This document shows positions 23,685-32,093 of a DNA stretch of 37,041 nucleotides, in pieces. Below the pieces are notes generated by a model that did not search any database, had not been told where the DNA came from, and saw nothing but the letters and a program-made list of their open reading frames with translations. The translations under genes were made by a program, and so were the position numbers. Position 1 is the first letter of the stretch. Each line of letters begins with the position of its first letter. Origin of the DNA: Fidelibacterota bacterium (GTDB taxonomy: Bacteria; Fidelibacterota; Marinisomatia; Marinisomatales; JAADGP01); NCBI GenBank assembly GCA_027021785.1, contig JALUTR010000226.1, positions 1 through 37,041 of the forward strand, given 5' to 3'.

Positions 23685-24923
23685 TTATAGTGGAGTAATA
23701 TTCCCCTGATTTTCGGAGTGTTGTTTTGGATAGAATGTCAAATAAGCATCAATACCGGCGCCGAGCGCCGGCGCTTCCCGAAGCTTTGAAAAAACAATTC
23801 GGTTTCCGCCAAATTGGTTATCGTCCAAATAATGTTTTTTTACGTCTTCATTCAGGCATTCGGAAAAATCGATCGCCAGCGATAGATACTCGATCAACCG
23901 ATCCAATAACAATGGGGTGGAATCCGGAACCCGGAACAAATCACCCAATCTCTGCCCGATAATAATTCGATCCAGGAGTGTGCCCAGGTAAGGGTGTCCC
24001 ACCAACGGTAGGGGGCGCTCCGGATTGACGAAAGAAAAAAGATTTTGCCAACCACAATGAATGGTGGAGATACGTTCGAAGATTAATTGTGCCAGATAAG
24101 CTATTACTTCTTCGAAAGTTTTACGGGCTGCGGCATTGCCGTCAATAGCCATTTGCAGTATCTGTTCGGGATAGATTTTCTTTTGATACAGGTCCCGCAT
24201 ATTATTCCCTGAATATTCACAATAAAGCGTTTGAATTCCGTTGGCGGAAGCGTAGCGTTCCAGCGATTTTCCTTTATCGTTTTTCATTTCCCAGGTTTTG
24301 GCCAACCAGGATTTGACATGATCGAAAGGAATTAATTTCCCTTGTAATTTCAACGCATCGGCTGCGCCGGTCCCGCCCCCTAAATAATACCCATTCCTGA
24401 TCGGCCGGAAGGCCCCGTTGGCGGAAAATTCCTCCCCGATTCCACAGTAATCCGCGTCGCTGCCCAAATGGGACAGGGGCGAAACGATCGTCACTCCCGC
24501 CATTTTCAGGCGATGTTCGACAATATCCGCAAAGCGCGGCATCCTGGGACCGTTTGTCAGCGCCACAATTCCACGTTTGTCGGCTGTTTTTAACCCCGGC
24601 ATGCCGATGCCGAACAATAACGGTTGTGACGGGAACCGATCGGCGATTTCGATCAGGACATCCGCGCAGGCGTCCATGAAGGCCATGCCCTGGCGTTCTT
24701 CCTCCGGAAGAAGCCGGATGTCACGGGCTTCCATCTGGGCTAATTGAACCGGGATAGGAACGGGTGTAAAATCGGGGTCGAATGTTGGATAATCACGGTA
24801 TATTTTTTGGATGTTGATGTCGCCCAAATCGAACAGGTTGTTTTCCCTGTCAATCCGGATCGTCCAGCCGCTGACCTTGGTGGCGCCGCCGTCAACCCCG
24901 ATTAGAATGAATTGTTGTGTCAT
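23685..24923 (-). CDS. BadF/NAGK-type amino-sugar kinase
   Basis: The frame is open from 24986, but the ATG at 24923 (MTQQF) is chosen because it lies two bases after the upstream glycosyltransferase stop and begins the conserved fold. That gives 412 residues. It is an ASKHA-fold kinase: phosphate-1 motif G9-VDGGATKV17, a GIGMPGLK region, the adenosine-side GYYLGGGTGAADAL, and the late GAGIDAYLTF near the C-terminus. It belongs with the BadF/BadG/N-acetylglucosamine-kinase group, which includes the MurNAc kinase MurK of Tannerella. With the AmpG-like and NagX genes downstream, phosphorylation of GlcNAc or MurNAc released from peptidoglycan is the best guess. MurQ and NagZ are not in this window. 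Confidence 0.8.
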   Translation of the reverse strand: MTQQFILIGVDGGATKVSGWTIRIDRENNLFDLGDINIQKIYRDYPTFDPDFTPVPIPVQLAQMEARDIRLLPEEERQGMAFMDACADVLIEIADRFPSQPLLFGIGMPGLKTADKRGIVALTNGPRMPRFADIVEHRLKMAGVTIVSPLSHLGSDADYCGIGEEFSANGAFRPIRNGYYLGGGTGAADALKLQGKLIPFDHVKSWLAKTWEMKNDKGKSLERYASANGIQTLYCEYSGNNMRDLYQKKIYPEQILQMAIDGNAAARKTFEEVIAYLAQLIFERISTIHCGWQNLFSFVNPERPLPLVGHPYLGTLLDRIIIGQRLGDLFRVPDSTPLLLDRLIEYLSLAIDFSECLNEDVKKHYLDDNQFGGNRIVFSKLREAPALGAGIDAYLTFYPKQHSENQGNITPL

Positions 24924-24925
24924 AA

Positions 24926-26485
24926 TTAAGCGCTGGTTTTCCTGTTCATTCGCCGGCGCCGATGAATTGCTTCTTTCCGCATCCAATCCTTGGCTTCATC
25001 ATTTCGGTTGACGGTGGCCGAATCGATACTATGGTCGGTCCCGCCGCTGTGTCGGATCACCTCGTAGATGGGATCATAAATCCGTCCGATACGATACTGT
25101 TCGCTGATTCTAAGCACCATGTCGTAATCCTCACCGTAATTTTCGGTGTAGGGATCATCGTTCATGCCGAAATACCCCAGGGATTGGATCAGCCGGATCG
25201 GAATCGAGCGCGGAGCGCCGGCGCCGTTGATCCGCAACAAATTGTTTCTCCCGTTATCTTCGGTCCACTCGTCATGAGTTACTACCGGAATCTCTTCCTT
25301 CCTGACAATCGCGCCCGATTCCAGCTTCTCCCAGACTTCGTATGAACCGATAACCATTCCGATGGTCGGGTCGGTATTGAAAACCGCCAGGATTTTTTCC
25401 ACGGCCGTAGGTTTGAGCCGGTCATCCGAATCAAGTTGGATATAGTATTCTCCACGGGCGTGTTGAACACCATAATTTAAACAAAAACCGATGTTATTAA
25501 TATCGACAACCAGAAGTCTTACGTCCGGTTTTTCGGGATTGTAACGGTTTCCCCCCGGTTGGTATTGTTTTACCGTTTGAATGGTCGGATCGTCTTTGCC
25601 CCCGTTGACAACGATGATTACTTCAATATTCGTGAAGCTCTGTGCCTGTACGCTCTCGATCGCAGTGCCGATGAATTCAGGTCGGTTGTTTACGGGGATG
25701 ATTACCGAGGCTTCCAGATCCGGTTTTGTTTTCGTAACCGGACGTCTCTGATATCCGTAGCCGGGTTTTAAATATGCCCCAATCCGTTTCAAGTGACGGG
25801 TAATAACGGCTTCGGCCTCTGATTGTACTTCCTTACCGGCCAGGAGGTAATCGAAAACATTGGTTTCGGAACGATCGGCGATTACCCGGTAAAGGGCCCC
25901 CCGATATTTATTGGAGATGTGCACTAATCCGGCTTTTTCGGAGATCCTCAACCGGAGGTCGTAGAGCGCGTTGAACCGCAGGCTTTCGTCCAGATTCCCA
26001 ATCCGGTCCAATACGGTTTTGCGGAAAAAAAATACCCGCCCGTAGTCCTGATTGTCACGCACACGACCAATATGGTGTTTCAGCAACCGGATATCGGTGA
26101 TTTCGTTCCCGGTTTCCAATTCGTAATCGGCGTAGACCATCCCGGCCTGCGGATGTCGAACCATTGTCAGATGGAATAATTCCGTACAGGATTGTTTTAA
26201 TACGACCGGGTGTGTCCGGTTATCAACGTATAATATAAAATCACTCCGGGCTTCTTTAATCCCCCGGTTAACCTGTCGGGCAAGGTTTTCACCTTCGAAA
26301 ATCAAAACCCTGATATGATCTGCGTACCTTGACGGTACGGGATGTGAATCTTTCCGGGCCAATGCTATGATCTCGGCCTCGATTTCCTGTTGGTCCGCGA
26401 ATGACCGGATACTTTCTTCAATTTGTTTCCCTGTGCAGGATGTGATATCCGGGAGGTGGAAAAGGATGGACACGTGCGTCGTCAT
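24926..26485 (-). CDS. Two-domain family 2 glycosyltransferase
   Basis: The product has 519 residues with no signal or membrane helix. The C-terminal half (from about 258) is a canonical GT2 domain: ASVIIPVNNRPEFIGTAIESVQAQSF, then the metal-binding QLDSDD (about 350-356) and an acceptor-side YGEDYDMVLRISE. The N-terminal half (about 1-250) looks like a second, degenerate GT-A domain with VSILFHLPDITS, ILYVDNRTHP in place of a DxD, and a GNLDESLRFNALYDLRLRIS acceptor-like segment. It is the first gene of a minus-strand run and ends two bases before the kinase ATG. The product sugar is unknown. A role in cell-envelope glycan synthesis or modification fits the neighbours. Confidence 0.83.
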   Translation of the reverse strand: MTTHVSILFHLPDITSCTGKQIEESIRSFADQQEIEAEIIALARKDSHPVPSRYADHIRVLIFEGENLARQVNRGIKEARSDFILYVDNRTHPVVLKQSCTELFHLTMVRHPQAGMVYADYELETGNEITDIRLLKHHIGRVRDNQDYGRVFFFRKTVLDRIGNLDESLRFNALYDLRLRISEKAGLVHISNKYRGALYRVIADRSETNVFDYLLAGKEVQSEAEAVITRHLKRIGAYLKPGYGYQRRPVTKTKPDLEASVIIPVNNRPEFIGTAIESVQAQSFTNIEVIIVVNGGKDDPTIQTVKQYQPGGNRYNPEKPDVRLLVVDINNIGFCLNYGVQHARGEYYIQLDSDDRLKPTAVEKILAVFNTDPTIGMVIGSYEVWEKLESGAIVRKEEIPVVTHDEWTEDNGRNNLLRINGAGAPRSIPIRLIQSLGYFGMNDDPYTENYGEDYDMVLRISEQYRIGRIYDPIYEVIRHSGGTDHSIDSATVNRNDEAKDWMRKEAIHRRRRMNRKTSA

Positions 26486-26698
26486 AAAGTCGGTATTTCT
26501 CTATTTGGGTTACGAATCGTTCATGAAAAATATAGCCAACAATACTACATTTAATTCAATTATTTTCACAGGTTTCTTTGCCGCCGGACGGTTTCTCCGA
26601 CCAAACCGGCAAAATACGGTTCGGACCGATTGCGTCACAAAGCGGTAAACGAAATGTCGCCAAACTCAGGGATGGGGAATCGATTCCGGAGAAGTGAT

Positions 26699-27247
26699 TT
26701 ATAACTTGATAGGGTTGTCGCGCTGAAGCGTTGTCAATGTTTCCGCTAATTTCGGATTTTCCGTCAACACACGATATTCCAGCATACGGATTACGGTAAG
26801 GAAATCGCGCCATTCGGACAAAAGATTTCCCGGGTTCCTGATAATATCCGCCGCTTCCTTCAGACTGGCGCGGAGATAATCGGAAACGGTCATGGTCTCC
26901 ATTTCGGTGGTAAGTGCGTCGATAATATTTTGAAATTCACCGTTCTCTAACCATGTGCCCCGGCATTGACTGCAATGGTCTATCTCAATACCGGTATTAT
27001 CGTATTGAATTGTAAACATATCGATTCTACAACGGGGGCATTTTATCGGTTTGGCGGATATACGAAACCGGTCTTTATTTTTCCATAACTCAAAATCCAT
27101 CCAGTTGAGATCCGGATCAGCCTGATCTTTGGCTTTCCTCAGTTCATCACGTTCGAACCAGGTGCCATGGCATGTTCCGCATTCTTCAATCTCCACCGAT
27201 TCAATTTTTTTAGGATGCATGGCCTTTTCACAGCGGGGACAATTCAT
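26699..27247 (-). CDS. Protein with two TFIIB-type zinc ribbons
   Basis: The ATG at 27247 (MNCPRC) is chosen over an upstream one at 27304 because GGGAGG precedes it at good spacing. The product has 182 residues. Two similar zinc ribbons are visible: M-N-C-P-R-C with EECGTCHGTWFERDEL, and IKCPRCRIDMF with DHCSQCRGTWLENGE. This CPxC...C-x2-C-x-GxWxxxxE pattern defines the bacterial zf-TFIIB family. The last 70 residues are helical and carry no motif. The function of this family is unknown. It is followed by a 213-base gap before the glycosyltransferase start. Confidence 0.83.
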   Translation of the reverse strand: MNCPRCEKAMHPKKIESVEIEECGTCHGTWFERDELRKAKDQADPDLNWMDFELWKNKDRFRISAKPIKCPRCRIDMFTIQYDNTGIEIDHCSQCRGTWLENGEFQNIIDALTTEMETMTVSDYLRASLKEAADIIRNPGNLLSEWRDFLTVIRMLEYRVLTENPKLAETLTTLQRDNPIKL

Positions 27248-27336
27248 AATAAAACCTCCCTTTGTTAATGGCATATAATAACTTTCCGATGGGTACGATT
27301 CCACATACTTTCGAAAAATATATCCGGATTATCCTG

Positions 27337-27900
27337 CTAATATAACATACTTTTGCGAATGACATCCTTTTCCTGCTTAGCCCTTTTTTTATAAGCGGCT
27401 ACGATTTGATTAATCACACGCGTTTTTTCCATAGTACTTTTGTCGTGTAAGTCATACATGATTTTATTTTTTCTGAAGAGTGTGTTTGACATTATTTCCC
27501 AGCTTAACCAGGCAATTCCCCCCACAGCCGCACCGGTCAGAGAGGCTTTCAGCAGCTTATCGAGGTTGAAGATAATATCACTAAATCGTTCGAACTCAGA
27601 ATAGATATAGACGGCCGATACTAGAGCAAATCCACATACCAGCGTGGACGCTATTGGTTGGGAATACCCAATCGGCGGAGGATAAAAAGCAATTGAATCA
27701 ATGGCGTCGATGGGAACCGACAGGAGGGGCTTTTCCATATCATTATCGGATTTTTCCCGGACGATTAAAGTCCCCTGCTTTATGTCCAGATAGATAATCT
27801 TTTCACGGGGTTCCCCGAGTGATTGGTAAACCGTGTAATATTGAGCGCCAAGGGTTGAGACCAGGAGAAGCAGCAAACATACGATTAGAGCATTCCTCAT
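27337..27900 (-). CDS. Membrane protein of unknown function
   Basis: The product has 187 residues. A Sec signal peptide (MRNALIVCLLLLLVSTLGAQ) is followed by a short beta-rich segment (IIYLDIKQGTLIVREKS, SVPIDAIDSIAFY). Two hydrophobic stretches follow near 84-100 (IASTLVCGFALVSAVYIY) and 117-135 (ASLTGAAVGGIAWLSWEIM). The tail is charged and rich in lysine. The layout suggests an exported domain anchored by two helices. I recognise no family. It lies 89 bases upstream of the zinc-ribbon gene on the same strand. Confidence 0.6.
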   Translation of the reverse strand: MRNALIVCLLLLLVSTLGAQYYTVYQSLGEPREKIIYLDIKQGTLIVREKSDNDMEKPLLSVPIDAIDSIAFYPPPIGYSQPIASTLVCGFALVSAVYIYSEFERFSDIIFNLDKLLKASLTGAAVGGIAWLSWEIMSNTLFRKNKIMYDLHDKSTMEKTRVINQIVAAYKKRAKQEKDVIRKSMLY

Positions 27901-27993
27901 TAGACCTTCCTTTCCTACATATCAGGTGACGATAATTCGTTGAGTTATTTCGTATCGATTGTTTTCCTGATAAACATGTTTCTTATGAAACCG

Positions 27994-28123
27994 GATGCAA
28001 TCGTAAAAAGTCCCGTACCGGAGGTCGGACAATCTTTGTTTGGTATTTGCCTTTTGAAGAGCTCCGGCTCAAGATTTTTCGCTACGCCAAGAACGAAGAA
28101 TCCGGATATTTTACGGTCGCATC
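27994..28123. repeat. 130-bp element with inverted terminal repeats (MITE-like)
   Basis: The left end GATGCAATCGTAAAA (27994-28008) is matched by the right end TTTTACGGTCGCATC (28109-28123) as a 15-base inverted repeat with two mismatches. The interior has no reading frame. No target-site duplication is clear. The left end recurs at 1854-1873. It lies between two minus-strand genes and could be a decayed non-autonomous transposable element or a mobile intergenic palindrome. Confidence 0.45.
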
Positions 28124-28143
28124 ATTGTTATAAAACGAAAAGT

Positions 28144-28812
28144 TTAATGACCGATTAACCGGTCAAGAGCCTCAAATTTTATCGGCGCGGATAAAACGAA
28201 TGTGATGTTCATTTTCAGGCTGAACCCGTCCATTTTTATATTGCCTTGTTTCCGCATTGTGATTTCGGGCCCTTCCCTTAGTATTTTATAAATGTATGTT
28301 TTGGGTGACAGGTAATCGAATCCGGTAAACAGGGTTATCCGGTCTGTTATTTTGTAAATGATTCCGGCTTCCAACGCTGTCCCTTTTCCCTTGCTGTATA
28401 ATTTCCAGACGGGTAGATCCAGTGTGTTATACATTCTACTGATGATGTATTCGACGCCAATCCGTAACCCCAGATTGCTTTCCAGCAGGAAAGCGCTTTC
28501 TTTTATCCCCAGGGCATAGGTTTCAAAGATTGTATTTATATAATCACTTTTCCAGGATTTATAACCCAGATAGACTTGCATATTGTTTGGAAAGGAAAGC
28601 CCGATGTTCATGCCATAGCGGGGCGCGGAACCAAATTTGAAATAATGAGACCTGACGTACATCGAGTCGGTGTCGGGGTAGATAACCAGGCTGTCGAGGT
28701 ATGTATTCTCCGAAGGCCGGTAAAAGCCGAAATCCGGTTCGATATATAATCGCTGCGACAATAACGAGGCCGTCATAAGAAGAACAATGGTGACCGGTGT
28801 GATTATTTTCAT
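28144..28812 (-). CDS. Putative outer-membrane beta-barrel protein
   Basis: The product has 222 residues. The signal peptide is short (MKIITPVTIVLLMTASLLSQ). The mature protein is composed of amphipathic strands without membrane helices (YGMNIGLSFPNNMQVYLGYKSW, FLLESNLGLRIGVEYIISR, GTALEAGIIYKITDRITLFTGFDYL, GFSLKMNITFVLSA), as in small outer-membrane barrels. The C-terminus extends about a dozen residues beyond the last strand and does not end in Phe. Family and role are unknown. It lies downstream of the sulfatase-maturase gene but a 358-base gap argues against one transcript. Confidence 0.58.
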   Translation of the reverse strand: MKIITPVTIVLLMTASLLSQRLYIEPDFGFYRPSENTYLDSLVIYPDTDSMYVRSHYFKFGSAPRYGMNIGLSFPNNMQVYLGYKSWKSDYINTIFETYALGIKESAFLLESNLGLRIGVEYIISRMYNTLDLPVWKLYSKGKGTALEAGIIYKITDRITLFTGFDYLSPKTYIYKILREGPEITMRKQGNIKMDGFSLKMNITFVLSAPIKFEALDRLIGH

Positions 28813-29170
28813 CGGTTATTATGTAAATAAGTATTTAATATTTTGCGACTTGTATTCGAAATACCGATAATTCATCGCGTGAAATTGCGAAAAAATATTT
28901 GAATTACAAAACGCTTATGTTCCTCAAAGGAGAAAGCGACAATACCATTGATCCGCGAAGCGGATACGGGACGCCCGCAGACGGATAGCGGTGATAATGT
29001 GGAAAACACAAGTTGGATTATTCTTCATTATTCCGGTGAACTGTACCAGGGGTAAAGGCCGACTGACAAATTGATTTTCCGAACCGTCGGAATTGGGAAT
29101 TGTTTACGGGTTTATATTTTCAGGAGCAGAGGAAAACATTTCGCGCTTTCAAGCCAATACCCGACGCCTT
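28813..29170. other. Intergenic region downstream of the maturase gene
   Basis: There are about 358 bases without a gene. A short perfect inverted repeat, ATCCGC-GAA-GCGGAT, lies at 28951-28965, followed at once by CGGG-ACG-CCCG. Neither has a T-run. The region probably contains the end of the sulfatase transcript and the promoter of the barrel protein, but I cannot place them. Confidence 0.4.
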
Positions 29171-30376
29171 TCAGGCGGTTTGCCCACAGCACTTTTTGTA
29201 TTTCTTCCCGCTGCCGCAAGGACAGGGACGGTTCCTCCCGATGTCGGATGGACGTTCCCGAAGGTCTTGTTGTCTTCTTTCTTTTATTATTGATGAAGCC
29301 AACCTCCGGAAATCCGAAATCGAATGTTGATAGAATTGTTTCCATCCCGCGCACAACCAACTTAATCCCTGCGGACTGTTTGGTCGATGTTTAAGACAAT
29401 CACCGGAGCAGTATGGAAGATATTCACACGCGGAACAGGCGGGATCCCAGGCCGTTTTTTGTTGACCGAAAGCCGCATATCGCGGTGACTGTTGCAGCGC
29501 TTCCCAGGAATCTTCCATGATATTGCCCAATTTCAAATCGGATTCAACATAGAAGTCACAGGGATATACGTCACCATTATATTCGACCACAAAATATTGA
29601 CAACAGTTACGGTCCATGCTGCATTCGCAATAAATATTTTCAACCATCTTCATAAGAATCGAATCAAACAACCGGACGGAGACTTTGCGCGTATCGGTCC
29701 GGATCCATTCATCAAAGATGTCACAAAGAAAAATGCCCCAGTCCTCGGCGGTCACTGTAAAGGGCATGGGCTCATTATTACCGTCAAACTCCACACACGG
29801 TATGTACTGATGATAGAGCAGCCCCATGTCCCGTAAGTAGCGATATATTTCCCGGCCTTTCCCCACGTTCGCGGAATTGACCAGTATCAATATATTGAAA
29901 TCAACCTTGTTACGCGTAAGGCATTTGATTCCGTTTAAAACATCCCTGTGAGAACCACGGCCTTTGATTGTTAAACGATACCGATCATGAACATCCGCAG
30001 GCCCGTCGAGGCTGACTCCCACCAGGAAATTGTATTCCGCCAGTAATTGAGCAAACTTGTCATCGATCAATGTGGCGTTTGTCTGGAGACTGTTGGCGAC
30101 ACTGACACCGCTTTTTCCGTATTTCTGCTGTAGTTGTATGACTTTTCGGAAAAAGGTAGCTCCCATCAGGGTCGGCTCGCCACCCTGCCAGTTGAAAATA
30201 TATTGTGGTTGCCGGGTCGACATGTAACCGGAAATCATCTGTTCCAGAACGTCATCGGACATGCGATGGCGTTTCGATTCCGGGTAGAGCGTGTGGCGGT
30301 CCAGATAAAAACAATATTCGCAATGCAGATTGCAATCCGCGGACGTGGGCTTGATTAATAACGAGAACGGTTTCAT
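29171..30376 (-). CDS. Anaerobic sulfatase-maturating enzyme (radical SAM) with C-terminal SEC-C motif
   Basis: The product has 401 residues. The radical-SAM cluster is C15-x3-C19-x2-C22 near the N-terminus, followed by the family pattern DRHTLYPESKRHRMSDDVLEQMI and NWQGGEPTLMG. The SPASM region carries the auxiliary Fe-S cysteines around CSMDRNCCQYF, VYPCDFY and CSACEYLPYCSGDC. These define anSME, which oxidises an active-site Cys (or Ser) of sulfatases to formylglycine in the cytoplasm without oxygen. The last 20 residues hold a SEC-C zinc motif, C385-x-C387-x8-C396-C397, like the one at the end of SecA. It starts 33 bases after the last sulfatase gene, and the four sulfatases upstream are Cys-type and so are its likely substrates. 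Confidence 0.92.
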   Translation of the reverse strand: MKPFSLLIKPTSADCNLHCEYCFYLDRHTLYPESKRHRMSDDVLEQMISGYMSTRQPQYIFNWQGGEPTLMGATFFRKVIQLQQKYGKSGVSVANSLQTNATLIDDKFAQLLAEYNFLVGVSLDGPADVHDRYRLTIKGRGSHRDVLNGIKCLTRNKVDFNILILVNSANVGKGREIYRYLRDMGLLYHQYIPCVEFDGNNEPMPFTVTAEDWGIFLCDIFDEWIRTDTRKVSVRLFDSILMKMVENIYCECSMDRNCCQYFVVEYNGDVYPCDFYVESDLKLGNIMEDSWEALQQSPRYAAFGQQKTAWDPACSACEYLPYCSGDCLKHRPNSPQGLSWLCAGWKQFYQHSISDFRRLASSIIKERRQQDLRERPSDIGRNRPCPCGSGKKYKKCCGQTA

Positions 30377-30409
30377 GTAATTAGCATGAGATAACCGTCT
30401 CCGACGTGT

Positions 30410-32005
30410 TCAGGCATTTTTACGTTTTTGTTTTCTGAGTTCCAGTATTTCTTCCCAGGGGACAACCTGGCTTCGGGCAGCCCATTGTTCGTATAGTTCC
30501 GACAGTTCCCGCACAACCTCCGGATATTCCCCGGCGATGTCGTGGATTTCCGTGCGGTCCGCTTCCATGTCATACAATTCCCAGTCTCCCGGATATTTGC
30601 ACACCAGTTTCCATTTCCCTTTCCGGATTGCCTTGTTGCCTTCATGTTCCCAATAGAGGACTTCCCGGGGAGCGGGGTTATTCGTGAAGGTTGGCGCCAT
30701 GCTGAACCCTTCCGCCGGTTTAATTTCGTGACCGTTGTACGTAGTGGGATATTCAACCCCGGCAATATCCAGAAAGGTGGCCATAATATCCGGTAATTGC
30801 GCGGGCTGGTGCCGCAATTCATTTTTCGCGTGGATTCCTTCCGGCCAATGCACAATCAGGGGGGTCGCGATCCCGCCTTCATGCACCCAGTGTTTGTACA
30901 GTCTGAAGGGAGTATTGGAAACATTAGCCCAGGGGATACCGTAACTCTGATATGTCTCTTCGCCTCCGGGCATTACTCCCGGCCTGTTGCCGTATAAGAC
31001 TTCTCTCCCGTCGCGGGTCTTCGCCGTGCCGGTCGGCTCAATGTCCAATGCCCAGTGGCGTGTCCATTCGTCCAGTTCCTCCGCGCACCCGCCGTTATCG
31101 GAAAGAAAGAAAATCATGGTGTTGTCCCAGTGACCGGTATCTTTCAGTGTTTGCAGGATACGTCCGATGCCCTGATCCATGCGATCAATCTGGGCGGCAT
31201 AGATTTCCATGCGCCTGGTCTGCCAATCCTTGTATTCGGCTTCTTCCCAGGGGGGAACCCGTGGGTCCCGTTCGGTGAGGGGCCAGCTATCGTCAATAAT
31301 TCCCATTTCGATCATGCGTTTCCGGCGCTCACGACGGAGATTATCCCAGCCCGCATCGAAACGCCCATTGTATTTTGCGATGTCTTCGGGGTGGGCGTGC
31401 AACGGCCAATGGGGCGCCGTGTAGGCAACATATTGGAAAAACGGTTTTGCCGGTTGTTTTTTTGAATGTTCCCGGATTTGACGCACCGCTTCATCCGAAA
31501 TGGCATCGGTGAGAAAATAATCGTCGCCTTCCGGTGTAATGCGTTCGTTGTTGCGCGTCAGCGTTCGCGGTTGGAAATAATTGGCGGCTCCCACGATGAT
31601 GCCGTAGTAGTCGTCAAAACCGCGCTGACAGGGCCAGTTGTGTTTCGGGCCGTCAACAAATCCGGTGACATGCCATTTGCCGGACATGTAGGTGGCATAG
31701 CCGCCGGTTTTCAACGCTTCGGCGATGGTTACCGTATTGGCGTTCAAATCACCCACGTAACCGTCGATGCCGTCGTTTTGCGTCATGTGACCCACGTCGG
31801 CCTGATGGGGGTACAGACCGGTCAAAAGCGAGGCCCGGGAAGGACAGCAACGGGCCGTGTTGTAAAACTGTGTGTATCGCAGACCATTCGCTGCCAGTGA
31901 ATCGAGATTAGGGGTTTGGACTTCCCCGCCGTAACACCCCAGGTCGGAGTAACCCATGTCGTCGTTTAGGATCAGAATAATATTAGGCTTTTTAATTTTA
32001 TTCAT
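30410..32005 (-). CDS. Cys-type sulfatase without signal peptide (arylsulfatase-like)
   Basis: The product has 531 residues. Metal ligands D15-D16 (ILNDDMGYSDLG) are followed by the formylglycine motif C53-C-P-S-R57 with ASLLTG. Other core pieces are GKWHVTGF and DNGGCAEE. No signal peptide is present: the protein begins MNKIKKPNIILIL, and the frame upstream soon meets a stop, so it should stay in the cytoplasm. It is closely similar to the sulfatase at 33595-35289 throughout, down to the C-terminal EQWAARSQVVPWEEILELRK region, so the two are paralogues. It would hydrolyse a sulfate ester on a sugar or aryl compound; the substrate cannot be named. Confidence 0.9.
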   Translation of the reverse strand: MNKIKKPNIILILNDDMGYSDLGCYGGEVQTPNLDSLAANGLRYTQFYNTARCCPSRASLLTGLYPHQADVGHMTQNDGIDGYVGDLNANTVTIAEALKTGGYATYMSGKWHVTGFVDGPKHNWPCQRGFDDYYGIIVGAANYFQPRTLTRNNERITPEGDDYFLTDAISDEAVRQIREHSKKQPAKPFFQYVAYTAPHWPLHAHPEDIAKYNGRFDAGWDNLRRERRKRMIEMGIIDDSWPLTERDPRVPPWEEAEYKDWQTRRMEIYAAQIDRMDQGIGRILQTLKDTGHWDNTMIFFLSDNGGCAEELDEWTRHWALDIEPTGTAKTRDGREVLYGNRPGVMPGGEETYQSYGIPWANVSNTPFRLYKHWVHEGGIATPLIVHWPEGIHAKNELRHQPAQLPDIMATFLDIAGVEYPTTYNGHEIKPAEGFSMAPTFTNNPAPREVLYWEHEGNKAIRKGKWKLVCKYPGDWELYDMEADRTEIHDIAGEYPEVVRELSELYEQWAARSQVVPWEEILELRKQKRKNA

Positions 32006-32093
32006 TGTGTTTATTCCGTTTGTTATTGGTCTCTCGATAACATTTATTTATTCGGTGCCAGCGATGGTACAAAATTTATTACGGAGCAATCAA

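Noticed and set aside
31055-31465. Long plus-strand frames opposite the sulfatase genes
   Set aside because: They are antisense to conserved sulfatase coding sequence, and similar shadows appear opposite the paralogue, as expected from shared sequence.
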